A DNA stretch of 36,951 bases, taken from assembly GCF_029946505.1 (NCBI RefSeq), contig NZ_JARZHG010000064.1, positions 1 through 36,951 of the forward strand, given 5' to 3'. This document shows positions 22,455-32,988 of the stretch, one piece after another (the first letter of the stretch is position 1; each line of letters opens with the position of its first letter). Position numbers and translations under genes: made by a program. The notes beneath the pieces are model-generated. The model was not told the DNA's origin and did no database searches. It saw only the letters and a program-made list of their open reading frames with translations. This stretch comes from Polyangium sp. y55x31 (GTDB lineage: Bacteria; Myxococcota_A; Polyangia; Polyangiales; Polyangiaceae).

Positions 22455-23768
22455 CTAGAACAGCACCGGCAGCTCCGAGAGACCCCGCAGGAACGATTTG
22501 TTCCAGCGGACCTCGTCGGGCGGCACGGCGATGCGCATCTCGGAAAACCTGCGGAACAGCGTTTCGAAGGCGATTTGCCCTTCCACCCGCGCCAGCGGCG
22601 CGCCCACGCAGAGGTGAATGCCCTTGCCGAAGGCGACGTGCCGCTCGGCGCCCTCGCGCGTGATGTCGTAGGTATCGGGGTTCTGGAAGCGGGCCGGGTC
22701 GCGGTTCGCGGCGGCGAGGCCGACCATGACGGGCTCGCCTTTCGGAATGTGGACTCCGCCGAGGTCCATGTTCTCTTTTGCGATACGCGCGGCGACGAAA
22801 TCGACGGGCCCCCAGTAACGCAGCGTCTCCTCGACGACGCCCTTCGCGAGGCACGGATTGGACTTCAATTTCGCGAGCTCCGCCGGATGCTGGAGCAGCG
22901 CGAAGGCGCCGTTTCCGATCAGGTTCACGGTGGTCACGTGGCCGGCGAGGTACAGGATGAAGACCGTCGACAGGACCTCGTCCTCGCTCAATTTGTCGCC
23001 TTCCTCCTCGGCTCGCAAAAGCTGGGAGATCATGTCTTCCGCGGGCCGCTGCCGCTTGAGGACGAAGAGATCCCGCAGATACGAGGTGAACTGACGCAGC
23101 TTGGCGGCCGTCTCCTCGTCGAGCCCTCCGGCGCGGCGACGGTCGGCGCGGAGCAGGTTCTCCGTCCATTGCTTGACCTGCGGGCGATCTTCCCGGGGAA
23201 TGCCGAGCATGTCCGAGATGACCGTGACCGGGAGCGGGTAAGCGAAGGCCGAGATGAGGTCCATGCGGCGATCGGGCGCGCGCTCTCCGCGGGCCTCCGC
23301 GGCGCGCTCGACGGCGTCGAGCAGGTCGTCCGCGAGCTTCTGGATGCGCGGGCGCATCACGTCCATGACGCGGGGCGAGAAGCTCGGCTGGATCAGCTTG
23401 CGCAGGCGCGTGTGGTCCGGGGGATCCTTGGTGAGAAGGCTCTCCGCGAGCAGACGCAATTCCTCGATGACGGGGGGCAATTTCTCGCGTTGCTCCGGGG
23501 TCATTGCCGTGCGTCGATCCGAGGAGAAGCGGCAGTCGACCAGGGCGGACAGCACCTCGTCGTAATGCGACACGAAGAGGTGCTCGCGCGTGAGAAAGGC
23601 TTCGAGCGCGACGGCGTCGCCCTCGCTTCCCCCGTCCTCGAACGAGACGGCGACCACGGGGCCCTGGGCCCGGGCGGCCGCGTAGTCGTCGTACGATCGG
23701 CCCGGGTCGAGAGACAACGTCACGACCCCCGTCGCCTTTTCGTTCTCTCCGTTCGATCCGTTTTGCAT
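22455..23768 (-). CDS. Cytochrome P450 (second)
   Basis: A 437-residue soluble P450. The I-helix carries AGHVTT (275-280), the ExxR pair is Glu314/Arg317 in VVEETLRYWGPVDF, and the haem loop FGKGIHLCVGAPLARVEG has Cys387 as thiolate ligand. Another typical block is LLTKDPPDHTRLRKLIQPSF near 111-130. The start is ATG at 23768 with GGAGG five bases upstream, in preference to the GTG at 23780. The sequence differs clearly from the first P450 in the window, so it is not a recent duplicate. There is no redox partner nearby. The substrate is unknown; the class often hydroxylates polyketides, terpenes or fatty acids. Confidence 0.95.
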   Translation of the reverse strand: MQNGSNGENEKATGVVTLSLDPGRSYDDYAAARAQGPVVAVSFEDGGSEGDAVALEAFLTREHLFVSHYDEVLSALVDCRFSSDRRTAMTPEQREKLPPVIEELRLLAESLLTKDPPDHTRLRKLIQPSFSPRVMDVMRPRIQKLADDLLDAVERAAEARGERAPDRRMDLISAFAYPLPVTVISDMLGIPREDRPQVKQWTENLLRADRRRAGGLDEETAAKLRQFTSYLRDLFVLKRQRPAEDMISQLLRAEEEGDKLSEDEVLSTVFILYLAGHVTTVNLIGNGAFALLQHPAELAKLKSNPCLAKGVVEETLRYWGPVDFVAARIAKENMDLGGVHIPKGEPVMVGLAAANRDPARFQNPDTYDITREGAERHVAFGKGIHLCVGAPLARVEGQIAFETLFRRFSEMRIAVPPDEVRWNKSFLRGLSELPVLF

Positions 23769-23931
23769 GACGTCCTCCACCCGCGGCGCGCGCCTTTGGC
23801 TCTCGTCGCGCTGCCATTCTAAGAAGGACGCGCGGCAAGTCCACGCGGCGCGGCCCTCGTCGAAACGAGCTCGGCAGGCGGAACATCGAGGATAGGCGGG
23901 CGGCCCGGCGCGGTTCGTGGCGGACGCCGCG

Positions 23932-26900
23932 TCAGCCCTCGCGCCGCGAGACGCGCGACGCCGGGATCCCGCGGTGCGCCGGCAGCGGGTCGATCGTCAT
24001 CGCCTCGGCCACCTCGGCCGCCTGCGCGACGTCGTCGTCGACGAGGACCTCCCCGTCCCGCGCCGCGCTCGCGAGCTCGGTGGCCTCCTGGACCGCCGCG
24101 CCGAGGATCATGCAATGCGAATGAAAAGGCGCGCCGAAGGTGCCCACCGTCAAGAGGCCACGCGAAACGCCGGCGCGGGCGCGGACGAACGGCGCCCCGT
24201 GCCGGGCCGCAATCTCGGCGGTTTGCTCGATTTGAAGGAGCGCGGCGTGAATCGAGGCGAGCTCGACCGCGCTGCGATCCTCGCCGAGCGCGCCGAACGC
24301 GAAGAGCATCTCGTCCCCGCGCGAGGCGTGCATCGTGCCCGCCATCGAGAACGCCGCGGTCGCAGCGGCCTCGGAGAGCTCGTCGACGAGGACCTTGAAG
24401 CGACGCGGCGGCAAGCGGTCCGCGGCCATGTCGAGCCCCGACAAACGAAGGACGAGCGCCGTGGCGAGGCCACGCGCAGGCACGCCCCCGACGAGCTCGG
24501 CCCCCGGCGCGCCCGCCTCGCCGCGCTCGGGGCCGAAACATCGTTCGAGAAGCAAACGTTTCTCGGCGTCCGCGCGCTCGCCGAGCGCGTGCAAGCGGAG
24601 CGCCGCGATGCGCAAGAGGCCCGCGACGAGCGCGGCGTCGTACGACGAATACGCTTTGCCGTCGGAGCGCGCGCCCACGACGACCACGGACGCAGGCGCC
24701 GCCGCGGCCCCGGCCGCGCCCTCGGCGCCGTCGAGCGGCAGGACGAGGAAGGCATGGGCGTCGAAATGGCCGAGACGCGTGATGCGCCGGCGAATCTCGT
24801 CCGCGGGCGTGCCATTCGCGGGCTCGCGGGTCGCGCCGCTGAAATCGCCCTCCGTGTCCATGCGGGGCCCGAGGAGCGAGCGTGGACCGGTGCCGGAGCG
24901 TGGACCGGCCATGGATTGAGACGGCGGCGCGCCGGGGACACGGGCCCAGTAAATGCCGCCGTCGCCGCGCTCGAGCAGGCGCGTCGTGCGCGGGGAGAAG
25001 CAGCGCCGGATGGTATCGACGAGCAGCGTGACGACCTCGTCCTCGGACGCGGCATTGGCCACGGCGCCGGCCAATTCGTCGAGCACGGTGGCCGCGTCGA
25101 CGTCGGCGCGGCGCGAAGCGAGGCGGCGAAGGCGGAGCGCGACGGGCTCGGACGCCGCCACGACCGCCGTGACGCCCGCGACGGCGCCGAGGCCGAGATA
25201 CATGCCCTCGGGGCCGGCGATGGCATACGCGAGGCCGCCGAAGGCGAACGCGGCCGCGGCGAAGACGGCGCCGAGGACGACGACCATGGCGAGGACGCGC
25301 GAGACCTCGCGGAGCGCGACGTCGACGTCGAACATCTGCCGGCGCTGGATCTGATGCGCGAAGGCCGCAGGAAAGCCCGCCACGGGGAGCATCGCGAGCC
25401 AGCTCAAGCTGGCCACGGAGGCGGTGTGGAGGCCGAGGCTGATCGGCAAGAGCTGCAGGGCGATGCACGGCAGGACGGAGAGGCCCGCGGCCCACAACAT
25501 GAAGCGCGCCGATTGCCGCGCGGAGAGCGTCCGGCCCCGCAGGCGCATGTACAGGAAGGAGCCGAGCAGCGCGAGGAGCCCGAGGAGCATCATGCCGATG
25601 CCGGCCCGGGTGCAAGCATCGCCAATGGCAGGATCGGCGCCGGCGGTCCTCCACGTGACGAGCAAGGCGAGCGCCGGCAGATAAGGGATCCAGAGCAGCC
25701 ACGGGCGTTTCCGTGTAGCGCCGCCGATGCCCGAGAACGCGAGCGCGAGGTGGACCTCGGACGCGCCGGCCGCCGAGCAGCCGAGGTAATAGAGCCAGGA
25801 AAAGGCGCTGTCGACGAGGTCGAAATCGACGGAAGCGATGAGGAAGAGGCCGATGGCGCTGGTGAATGCCACGAGCGCCTGGACGGGGCGCAAGGTGGGC
25901 CGTTTCCAGCCGGCGACGCCGCCGACGAGCAGGAACAAGATCGCGGCGATGAGGCCCGAGGAGTATTGCTTGAGCAGCGAGGCCCAGCCGAACGGGGTGA
26001 CCGGCACCTCGACGTCGAACGTGCGATCGTCGCGGCGGAGGGTGTACTTGACCGGCGTGCCCGGCGCGAGCCGATGCACGTATTCGTGGACGTCCCTGCC
26101 GCGATGGACGGGCGTACCGTCGACGGCGAGGACGGCGTCGTAGGGCTCGATGCCTCGCTGGATCCCGGGCCAGGTCGGTTCGATGACGGCCGAGGCGAGC
26201 AGGCCCGCCTCCACGGTGAATCCGGGGAACGTCGATTGCGCGATCCGGGGAAATTCGGCCAGCGCGATGAGCGAAAACAAAAGGGTCGCGAGGATCCAGC
26301 CGCGCACGACGAGGGCCGTGGCCCGGCCCGACACGACCGCGGGCAGAGGCGCAGGCTCGCTCTGGAGCGCGCGCAAATCGTCGGCCATCTCGGCGGCCGT
26401 CGAATACCGCGCGTTCGGATCCTTTTCGAGCGCGCGCATGACGATGCGGCCGAGCTCGATGGGAATGTCGAGATCCGGGCGGCGCTTCTCGGGTGATGAC
26501 GGCGCCTTGTGCGTGAGCGCATACGAGAGCTCGGCCACGCTGCCCCCCTCGAACGGCGGTTCGCCCGTGAGCGCGCGGTACATCATGGCCCCGAGCGAAT
26601 ACAGATCGCTGCGGCGATCGATGGGTTTTCCCAGGGCCTGCTCCGGGCTCATGTAGCGCGGCGTGCCCCAGATGGCGCCGGTCTCGGTGAGCTCGGTGGA
26701 TTCGTGATCCTCGAGCTTGGCGATGCCGAAATCGAGGAGCTTGACCACGGGCTCGCCGTCCTTGCCCGGGGCGCGCGCGAGGAAGACGTTCTGGGGCTTG
26801 ATGTCGCGGTGGACGACGCCGCGGCGATGCGCGTCCGCGAGGACGTCGAGGAGGTCGAGCGCGATCCTGGTGACGCGCGCGGGGGCGAGCGGCGCTTCAC

Positions 26901-27315
26901 GCTCGAGCAGGCCGCCGAGGGTCTCGCCCTCGAGGTACTCCATGACGAGGTAGAGCGCGCCGTCGTCGGTTTGTCCGAAATCGTATATGACGGCGGCGTG
27001 GGGGCTCGAGAGCTCGCGCATGATGCGCGCCTCGCGGCGGAAGCGGTTCACGACCGTGAGGTTGTCTGCCATGCGGCGGTGCAGGATCTTCACCGCCACG
27101 CGGATGTTTTTCCACGCGTCGCGGGCGAGGAACACCTCGCCCATGCCGCCCACGCCGAGCTTTCGTTCGAGGCGATACCGGCCGGCAATCGTGGCGCCGG
27201 CCGAGCCCGCGGAGGGAGGCGGCGGCGTGCTCGGCCTCACGCTGCGCGGCAGCTCGACCTTCGTCGGCGCGTCCTCGCGACTCAGGATCTCGTTGCGCTC
27301 CGTGTCGCCCTTCAC
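23932..27315 (-). CDS. Membrane Ser/Thr protein kinase with PDZ-like, multi-TM, GAF-like and degenerate cyclase domains
   Basis: A 1127-residue protein from GTG at 27315; the ORF extension is antisense to the neighbouring repeat gene. The kinase domain (about 47-317) has the P-loop [10 protein letters not shown], Lys76 in [14 protein letters not shown] (169-176), DFG at 195-197 and [11 protein letters not shown] membrane segment follows at 338-352, then a PDZ-like domain (about 365-440, with [20 protein letters not shown]) and about eight further membrane helices (453-722). A GAF-like domain (about 738-912) and a class III cyclase-like domain (about 950-1100) end the protein. The cyclase keeps [10 protein letters not shown] (Gly1000-Asp1001), but the first metal-binding Asp appears replaced by Arg957 in VLRLSGL, so it is probably a sensor, not an enzyme. 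Signals and targets are unknown. Confidence 0.93.
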   Translation of the reverse strand: MKGDTERNEILSREDAPTKVELPRSVRPSTPPPPSAGSAGATIAGRYRLERKLGVGGMGEVFLARDAWKNIRVAVKILHRRMADNLTVVNRFRREARIMRELSSPHAAVIYDFGQTDDGALYLVMEYLEGETLGGLLEREAPLAPARVTRIALDLLDVLADAHRRGVVHRDIKPQNVFLARAPGKDGEPVVKLLDFGIAKLEDHESTELTETGAIWGTPRYMSPEQALGKPIDRRSDLYSLGAMMYRALTGEPPFEGGSVAELSYALTHKAPSSPEKRRPDLDIPIELGRIVMRALEKDPNARYSTAAEMADDLRALQSEPAPLPAVVSGRATALVVRGWILATLLFSLIALAEFPRIAQSTFPGFTVEAGLLASAVIEPTWPGIQRGIEPYDAVLAVDGTPVHRGRDVHEYVHRLAPGTPVKYTLRRDDRTFDVEVPVTPFGWASLLKQYSSGLIAAILFLLVGGVAGWKRPTLRPVQALVAFTSAIGLFLIASVDFDLVDSAFSWLYYLGCSAAGASEVHLALAFSGIGGATRKRPWLLWIPYLPALALLVTWRTAGADPAIGDACTRAGIGMMLLGLLALLGSFLYMRLRGRTLSARQSARFMLWAAGLSVLPCIALQLLPISLGLHTASVASLSWLAMLPVAGFPAAFAHQIQRRQMFDVDVALREVSRVLAMVVVLGAVFAAAAFAFGGLAYAIAGPEGMYLGLGAVAGVTAVVAASEPVALRLRRLASRRADVDAATVLDELAGAVANAASEDEVVTLLVDTIRRCFSPRTTRLLERGDGGIYWARVPGAPPSQSMAGPRSGTGPRSLLGPRMDTEGDFSGATREPANGTPADEIRRRITRLGHFDAHAFLVLPLDGAEGAAGAAAAPASVVVVGARSDGKAYSSYDAALVAGLLRIAALRLHALGERADAEKRLLLERCFGPERGEAGAPGAELVGGVPARGLATALVLRLSGLDMAADRLPPRRFKVLVDELSEAAATAAFSMAGTMHASRGDEMLFAFGALGEDRSAVELASIHAALLQIEQTAEIAARHGAPFVRARAGVSRGLLTVGTFGAPFHSHCMILGAAVQEATELASAARDGEVLVDDDVAQAAEVAEAMTIDPLPAHRGIPASRVSRREG

Positions 27316-27618
27316 GCCCGAGACGGTACCACGACGGACGGCGCCCGCGAAAGCGCCTCGTATTCCATACGAAACGCGACGCTCGGCGGGGTTGTTCGAT
27401 CGGAATGGGAGCCGCCCATCATGTCCGATTTTTCGGTTCCGTTTCGAGGAAGTACGCGTGGCCTGGGAATCGACGTACGGCCCGGCAGGACGCGGCGGTG
27501 GCGCGGACGCCGCGTATCGCACGGTGTCGGATGCCTCGGGCATATGTGTTGCTCTAGGGCGCACCGACGCTCGGACGCGAGGTGTTCGCGCCGCGAGCGT
27601 CGATACGAGGAGGCATCC
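27316..27618. promoter_or_regulatory. 303-bp divergent intergenic region with a palindrome
   Basis: The region separates the kinase (minus) from the secreted repeat protein (plus) and must hold both promoters. The one clear element is TCGTAT-TCC-ATACGA (27358-27372), a perfect 6-bp inverted repeat 43 bp upstream of the kinase start, unusually AT-rich for this DNA and a candidate operator. GAGGAGG at 27607-27613 is the Shine-Dalgarno site of the plus gene. I could not assign -35/-10 elements with confidence. Confidence 0.45.
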
Positions 27619-28077
27619 ATGAGCAAGCGTCGTAATTTCGGAATGGTGATCGGAATGGCGATTCTGATGGTGGCGAGCGTGGCGTCGGCGGGGACGCCGG
27701 GCGGGCTGTTCGGCCCGTCGAAGGCGGGGCGCGCGCCGCAAGTCCCGACGAAGATGGCGGGCGGAGCCCAGGCGCCGCGCGGATACTCGGCGGCGGGCGG
27801 AGCCCAGGCGCCGCGCGGATTCTCGGCGGCAGGCGGAGCCGGAGCCCAGGCGACGCGCGGATTCTCGGCGGCAGGCGGAGCCGGAGCCCAGGCGGCGCGC
27901 GGATTCGCGGGCGCGGGCGAAGCCCAGGCGGCGCGCGGAGTCCACGAGGAGACCGGTTTCCAGGGAGATCTCGGGATCGAGGAGGGCATCGCGTCGCAGG
28001 CGCTCGGCCTCGAGGAAGGAGACGTCGGGCTCGAGGAGGACGTCGGGCTCACGGAGGATTTCGAAGGCCAGGAGTAA
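27619..28077 (+). CDS. Secreted tandem-repeat protein with acidic tail
   Basis: A 152-residue protein. The ATG at 27619 has GAGGAGG six bases upstream and starts a classical signal peptide ([20 protein letters not shown], then VASAGTP with cleavage after VASA). Residues 47-107 are repeats of 12-14 residues with the pattern [12 protein letters not shown] or [14 protein letters not shown]. The tail (about 108-152) is strongly acidic ([30 protein letters not shown]). There are no cysteines. The repeat region is positively charged (one Arg per unit) and the tail negative, which suggests self-association or a flexible, matrix-like exported protein. I recognise no family. It is divergent from the large kinase. 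Confidence 0.8.
   Translation: MSKRRNFGMVIGMAILMVASVASAGTPGGLFGPSKAGRAPQVPTKMAGGAQAPRGYSAAGGAQAPRGFSAAGGAGAQATRGFSAAGGAGAQAARGFAGAGEAQAARGVHEETGFQGDLGIEEGIASQALGLEEGDVGLEEDVGLTEDFEGQE
27757..27939 (+). repeat. In-frame tandem DNA repeats, 36 and 42 bp
   Basis: Units at 27757-27792, 27793-27828 (36 bp, nearly identical), 27829-27870, 27871-27912 (42 bp, with an added GGAGCC) and a partial unit at 27913-27939. All keep the reading frame of the secreted repeat protein. The near-identity of neighbouring units points to recent duplication by slippage or unequal recombination. Confidence 0.88.
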
Positions 28078-28089
28078 GCAGGAGACGGA

Positions 28090-29301
28090 TCAGGGAGGCA
28101 CGGGCCGGTACGTCTGGACGACGGGCTCGCCCGTGCTGATCCATCGAAAATGGTCGACGAGCGTGGCGCTGTCGAGGATGGCGTCGCCGGAGTCGTAGAC
28201 GGCGAAACGAAGGGTGAAGGTCTTGCCACCCTGCATCGGCGCGGTGGTGGTGAGCCAGCCCGTTGCGCCACTTCCCTGCCCCGTATCGTATCCGGTGCCC
28301 GCGAGCGCGCTCACGCCGAGGCTGCAAGGATAAACCAGGTTGCCGACGCTGCACGGCGGGCCGCTCTGGCAGGTGCAGACCTCCAGAAAGACGTTGTTCA
28401 CGCTGATGACGTTGCCCTGGCCGTCGAAGACGATGTTGCCGTCGGTTTGACCGGGCGGCGTCGGCGAGAGGAGCGCGACGAAGGCGTCATTGAAGGACGA
28501 GCAGGTCCAGGCCGGGAATTCGGCGGTGTAATAATTGGATGCGAACGCGAACCCGACGGTGCCGATGGGCGCGCGTAATGTCACCTCGAGGGCCACGCCG
28601 TCATAGGGCTGGCCGGTGATGACGCCAGGGCACGCCGGCGAGGGCTTGGGAAACCCGGGCGGAGCCGCGTGCGCGTAGTTCTTGCCGTACCCGGTGTTCG
28701 GCGCCTGGTAGCCGTTCTCGCCGGGGCGGCGAGCGGCGCCGCTGGAGAGCGCGAGCATTCGTTTTCCAGCGCGCGGGAGCACGTTCGGGCCGAAGCCGTC
28801 GAAGATGCCATGGCCGAACGCATATTGCAGGTCGTATCCCGAGGGAATGGAGGCGCCGTCGGGCAGCACCCAGCGGGCATCCAGCAAGCCCGCGCCGTCC
28901 GGACCTTCGGCGAGCGTGCATATCTCGATGGCCCGCGCGGCATGGAAGGGATCCGCGTCGTCGAGCGCGAGGTCGTCGTCACACGGAGAGGTCCCGCCGC
29001 CGCCGCTCCCGCCGCTCCCGCCGCTCCCGCCGTCCGGCAGGTCGCCGCCGCTTCCGCTCCCGCCGCCCTGCCCGCCGCTTCCGCTCCCGCCGCCGATGCC
29101 GGTCGTGGAGCTCGTGGTCACGGAATCGCTGCTGCTGCTGCTGGCAGAATCGCCCGGATCCGGGCCGCCGCCCGCTCCCCCGCTGCCGCCGTCGCCGCCG
29201 CCGAGCGACACGAATTTGCCGCAAGCGACGAGGAGGACGGCGAGCGTCGGCAGGAGGGAGAGCAGGGCAGAGCGGATGCGGCGCATGCGCGAGAGGATCA
29301 C
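28090..29301 (-). CDS. Choice-of-anchor-L-like lipoprotein (paralogue 2)
   Basis: A 403-residue exported protein. Signal: MRRIRSALLSLLPTLAVLLV followed by the lipobox Ala-Cys. A long Gly/Ser/Asp linker with a polyserine run follows (to about residue 105), then a beta-rich domain with CDDDLALDDADPFHAARAIE, LPDGASIPSGYDLQYAFGHG, VLPRAGKRMLALSSGAARRP, FNDAFVALLSPTPPGQTDGN and AILDSATLVDHFRW, the signature of choice-of-anchor-L-like domains seen in myxobacterial surface proteins. The role is probably adhesion or matrix. GTG at 29301 overlaps the upstream stop by 4 bp and is coupled to it; ATG at 29286 is the alternative start. It is a tandem duplicate of the next upstream gene. Confidence 0.88.
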   Translation of the reverse strand: MILSRMRRIRSALLSLLPTLAVLLVACGKFVSLGGGDGGSGGAGGGPDPGDSASSSSSDSVTTSSTTGIGGGSGSGGQGGGSGSGGDLPDGGSGGSGGSGGGGTSPCDDDLALDDADPFHAARAIEICTLAEGPDGAGLLDARWVLPDGASIPSGYDLQYAFGHGIFDGFGPNVLPRAGKRMLALSSGAARRPGENGYQAPNTGYGKNYAHAAPPGFPKPSPACPGVITGQPYDGVALEVTLRAPIGTVGFAFASNYYTAEFPAWTCSSFNDAFVALLSPTPPGQTDGNIVFDGQGNVISVNNVFLEVCTCQSGPPCSVGNLVYPCSLGVSALAGTGYDTGQGSGATGWLTTTAPMQGGKTFTLRFAVYDSGDAILDSATLVDHFRWISTGEPVVQTYRPVPP

Positions 29302-30434
29302 TCCATCGGGCGGGACGTGCCTACGACGCTGTTCGGCTGCGTGGTCCAGCGGAAGTGGTCGACGAGGGTGGCGCTGTCCAGGATCGCGTCGCCGTTGTCG
29401 TAGGTGGCGAAGCGCAAGGTGAAGACGTCGCCGCCGTTGATGGGCGCGCTGGTGGTGAGCCAGCCGGTGGCGCCGTTGTCCTCGTAGCCGGTGCCCGAGA
29501 GCTGGCCCGCGCCGAGCGAGCAGGTGGGCTGGTTGCAGACGTCGAGGAAGACGTTGTTTACGCTGATGATGTTGCCCAAGCTGTCGAAGGAGATGTTGCC
29601 GTCGCTCTGCCCCGCGGGCGTCGGCGAGAGCAAGGCGACGAAGGCGTCATTGAAGGTGGTGCAGGTCCAGGCCGGGAACTCGGCGGTGTAGTAGCTGAAG
29701 TCGAAGGCGAAGCCGTGCGCGCTGTTCGGGGCGCGGAGCGTGACCTCGAGCGCGACGCCGTCGTAGGGCTGGCCCGTGATGACCCCGGGGCAGGCCGGCG
29801 AGGGCTTGGGGAAGCCGTCCGGCGCGGCGTGCGAGTACCCCTTGGCGAAGCCGCCGTTCGGGCTGCTGTAGCCGGGATCGGCCGGGCGGCGAGCGGCGCC
29901 GCTGGAGAGCGCGAGGATGCGGTCGCCTTTGCGCGGGGGCACGTTGGGGCCGAACGTGTCGTAGATGCCGTGGCCGAGGGCGTAGTTCGCCTCGTAGCCC
30001 GAGGGGATGGCCGAGCCGTCGGGCAGGGCCCACTTGGCCTCGATGAGGCCCCAGCCGTTGGGGCCTTCCGCGGTCTTGCAGATCTCGATCGCCTTGGCCG
30101 CGTTGTACGGATCCGCGTCGTCGAGGGCGAGGTTGTCGTCGCACTGCGGGGGCCCGAAATCGTCGACCGGCACGCCACCCGCGCCGCCCGTGCCGCCGCC
30201 CGAGCCGCCTGTACCGCCCGTACCACCTGTACCACCTGCGCCACCCGTGCCGCCCGTGCCGCCCGTGCCCGGGGTGCCGGTGCTGCTGCTCGAGGTGTCG
30301 GGATCGGGGGCCGCGCCGGTGCCGCCGTCGCCGTCGTCGCCGCCGCCCGCGGAGACGGTGCCGCCGCACGCGGCGAGCGCGAGCAGAGACGCAAGCGAGA
30401 GCGACAAGGTGGAAAGCGCCAATCGATTGTGCAT
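29298..30434 (-). CDS. Choice-of-anchor-L-like lipoprotein (paralogue 1)
   Basis: A 378-residue lipoprotein. MHNRLALSTLSLSLASLLAL with lipobox LAAC (Cys23) is followed by a Gly/Thr-rich linker (encoded by GGTGG-type repeats near 30175-30270) and the same domain as the downstream paralogue: CDDNLALDDADPYNAAKAIE, LPDGSAIPSGYEANYALGHG, ALSSGAARRPADPGYSSPN, FNDAFVALLSPTPAGQSDGN, ILDSATLVDHFRW. GGAGA eight bases before the ATG at 30434 supports the start. Identity with its neighbour is high in the domain and low in the linker, so the pair arose by tandem duplication with relaxed linkers. This copy lacks the extra cysteines of the other (one CxC cluster is missing). It is first in a two-gene operon. 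Confidence 0.9.
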   Translation of the reverse strand: MHNRLALSTLSLSLASLLALAACGGTVSAGGGDDGDGGTGAAPDPDTSSSSTGTPGTGGTGGTGGAGGTGGTGGTGGSGGGTGGAGGVPVDDFGPPQCDDNLALDDADPYNAAKAIEICKTAEGPNGWGLIEAKWALPDGSAIPSGYEANYALGHGIYDTFGPNVPPRKGDRILALSSGAARRPADPGYSSPNGGFAKGYSHAAPDGFPKPSPACPGVITGQPYDGVALEVTLRAPNSAHGFAFDFSYYTAEFPAWTCTTFNDAFVALLSPTPAGQSDGNISFDSLGNIISVNNVFLDVCNQPTCSLGAGQLSGTGYEDNGATGWLTTSAPINGGDVFTLRFATYDNGDAILDSATLVDHFRWTTQPNSVVGTSRPME

Positions 30435-30500
30435 GGGGGTCTCCTACGCCAGGGTGTGAAGAGGGCCGACGCTACCGATGGCCGGGGAGGTCCGAATCGA

Positions 30501-31265
30501 TCACGGAATCGACGTGCTGCCGGCGAGGGGGCGAAGCCGCTCGGCGTACGGGCTCTGAGGATGCGCTTCGAGGAAGCGGCGGGCGCGGTCGGCGGCCGAG
30601 GCGTCGCCGGCGCGGGAGAGCGCTTCGATGCGCAGGACCTCGGCCTCGAGCGCGAGGTGGCCGCGGGGGAAACGCGCGGCGTAATCGTCGAGCGCGACGA
30701 GGGCGCGGGGGCCGTCGCCGGACGCGAGCGCCTCCCGCGCGACGCGGAGGGCCCGGAGCTCTGCGGCGAGGCGCGCGGCACGGTCGGTCGAAGCGCTCGG
30801 AGCGGGGGCCGCGGGTGCGCGTTTTCCCCTGGACGAAGGCGACGGCTCCGCGGGGGCGATTTCGGAGGGCGGGCGTTTCGCCTCGGCGATCGTCTCGGCT
30901 TCGGGAGGCGTCTTGGCGGGAGACTCCGCGGGGACCTCGAACGGACGCGGAAGGAGCGCGGGGGCGAATCGATTCGCGCCCACGGCGACCTCGCCCCCAC
31001 CTTCGGCCGCGCCGACCGCGATTCCGATTCCGATCGCGGAAGCGCCGATCGTGATCACCAACCATTTTGCGAAGGCGCCTTGCAGAACGCTCTTCGTCGT
31101 CCCGGCCGAGGCGGCCTTCGTCGCCGCGACGGCCCCGAGCGTGGCCGCGGCGCCGATCAGCGCGGCTTTCCGCTCGCGGGCGCGCTTGTCGTCGAGCGTG
31201 CGGGCCGAGCGCAAGAGCTCGGCCCCGAGGTCGTCTCCATCGACGAGTCGCTCGGGATCCGTCAT
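30501..31265 (-). CDS. Membrane protein with C-terminal TPR-like region, candidate anti-sigma factor
   Basis: A 254-residue protein. Residues 1-60 are cytoplasmic-looking (MTDPERLVDGDDLGAELLRS), 66-86 form one membrane segment (FAKWLVITIGASAIGIGIAV), and 87-160 are a Pro/Ala/Glu-rich exported linker. The last ~90 residues form helical TPR-like repeats (LRALRVAREALASGDGPRAL, LEAEVLRIEALSRAGDASAA, RRFLEAHPQSPYAERLRPL), similar to YbgF/BamD-type periplasmic TPRs. Its ATG overlaps the stop of the sigma factor gene by 4 bp. There is no zinc anti-sigma motif; the function is inferred from context, and the TPR region could bind an envelope partner. Confidence 0.82.
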   Translation of the reverse strand: MTDPERLVDGDDLGAELLRSARTLDDKRARERKAALIGAAATLGAVAATKAASAGTTKSVLQGAFAKWLVITIGASAIGIGIAVGAAEGGGEVAVGANRFAPALLPRPFEVPAESPAKTPPEAETIAEAKRPPSEIAPAEPSPSSRGKRAPAAPAPSASTDRAARLAAELRALRVAREALASGDGPRALVALDDYAARFPRGHLALEAEVLRIEALSRAGDASAADRARRFLEAHPQSPYAERLRPLAGSTSIP

Positions 31266-31888
31266 CGAATGCTCCGTTTCTTGCGCGCCGAAAGCCGCGA
31301 GAGCTCTGCCTGGAAAAGCTCGCGGCCGCGGCGCAGGCGGGAAGCCGCCGTCCCGAGCGGGATCCCGAGCAGGCTCGCGATCTCCGGGACCCTCATCTCT
31401 TCGAGCTCGAACAAAACGAAGACCGCGCGCACGTCGAGCGGCAGCGTCTCCAGCACCTCGTCCAGCATCGCCCGGGCCCGCCGCTGCGCGAGCAGCTCCT
31501 CGGCATCGGGCCCCGTGTCCGGCGGCTCGAGCTGCCCCGCGGCGGCCGCGTCCTCCGAGAGCGAGACCTCGCTCCGCCGCCGCATCGTCCGGCGCACCTG
31601 CATGGCCACGCGCATCGCCGTCCCGAACAGGAAGGCCCGCTCGCTGCCGGCGGCGATCTCGTCGAGCCTCCGGCTGAGCACGATGAAGACCTGCTGCGCA
31701 GCGTCGTCCACATCGGCGTCCGGCACGCCGAGGCGGCGCACCGAGCGCCAGACGAACTCGAAATGCTCGTCACGGATCGCCCGGAAGCGCGCGGTGGCCT
31801 CGCCTGGGGCCGGGGCGACCGAGAGCGGCGACGACAGGGACCAATCGACCCCCTCGCCGCCGTCTTGCGTGGTCCCCACGGTCGTCAT
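31262..31888 (-). CDS. ECF-family RNA polymerase sigma factor (second module)
   Basis: A 208-residue sigma-70 family protein. Region 2 has FRAIRDEHFEFVWRSVRRLG, then DADVDDAAQQVFIVLSRRLD and FLFGTAMRVAMQVRRTMRRR (about 35-105). Region 4 has LDEVLETLPLDVRAVFVLFE, then LEEMRVPEIASLLGIPLGTA and ASRLRRGRELFQAEL (about 140-200). The DAAQQVF variant of region 2 is common in myxobacterial ECF factors. The start is ATG at 31888; no strong Shine-Dalgarno site is seen. It is coupled to the membrane partner by ATGA overlap and lies 68 bp after the envelope-protein gene on the same strand. It differs clearly from the sigma factor at 8216-8857. Confidence 0.93.
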   Translation of the reverse strand: MTTVGTTQDGGEGVDWSLSSPLSVAPAPGEATARFRAIRDEHFEFVWRSVRRLGVPDADVDDAAQQVFIVLSRRLDEIAAGSERAFLFGTAMRVAMQVRRTMRRRSEVSLSEDAAAAGQLEPPDTGPDAEELLAQRRARAMLDEVLETLPLDVRAVFVLFELEEMRVPEIASLLGIPLGTAASRLRRGRELFQAELSRLSARKKRSIR

Positions 31889-31956
31889 CTCCCCCCGATG
31901 TCACGCGCGCCGTGTTTCGATCACGAAAACGACACACGCCCTGCCCGTGACCTGGT

Positions 31957-32968
<1,012 letters not shown>

Positions 32969-32988
<20 letters not shown>

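Noticed and set aside
23917-26496. Very long plus-strand ORF (859 codons) opposite the kinase
   Set aside because: It is a shadow ORF caused by high GC; its Arg/Glu/Ala-rich composition has no domain, while the minus strand encodes clear kinase motifs.
27316-27945. Long N-terminal extension of the kinase with Arg/Ser repeats ([14 protein letters not shown] type)
   Set aside because: It is the antisense reading of the in-frame repeats of the plus-strand secreted protein and crosses its promoter.
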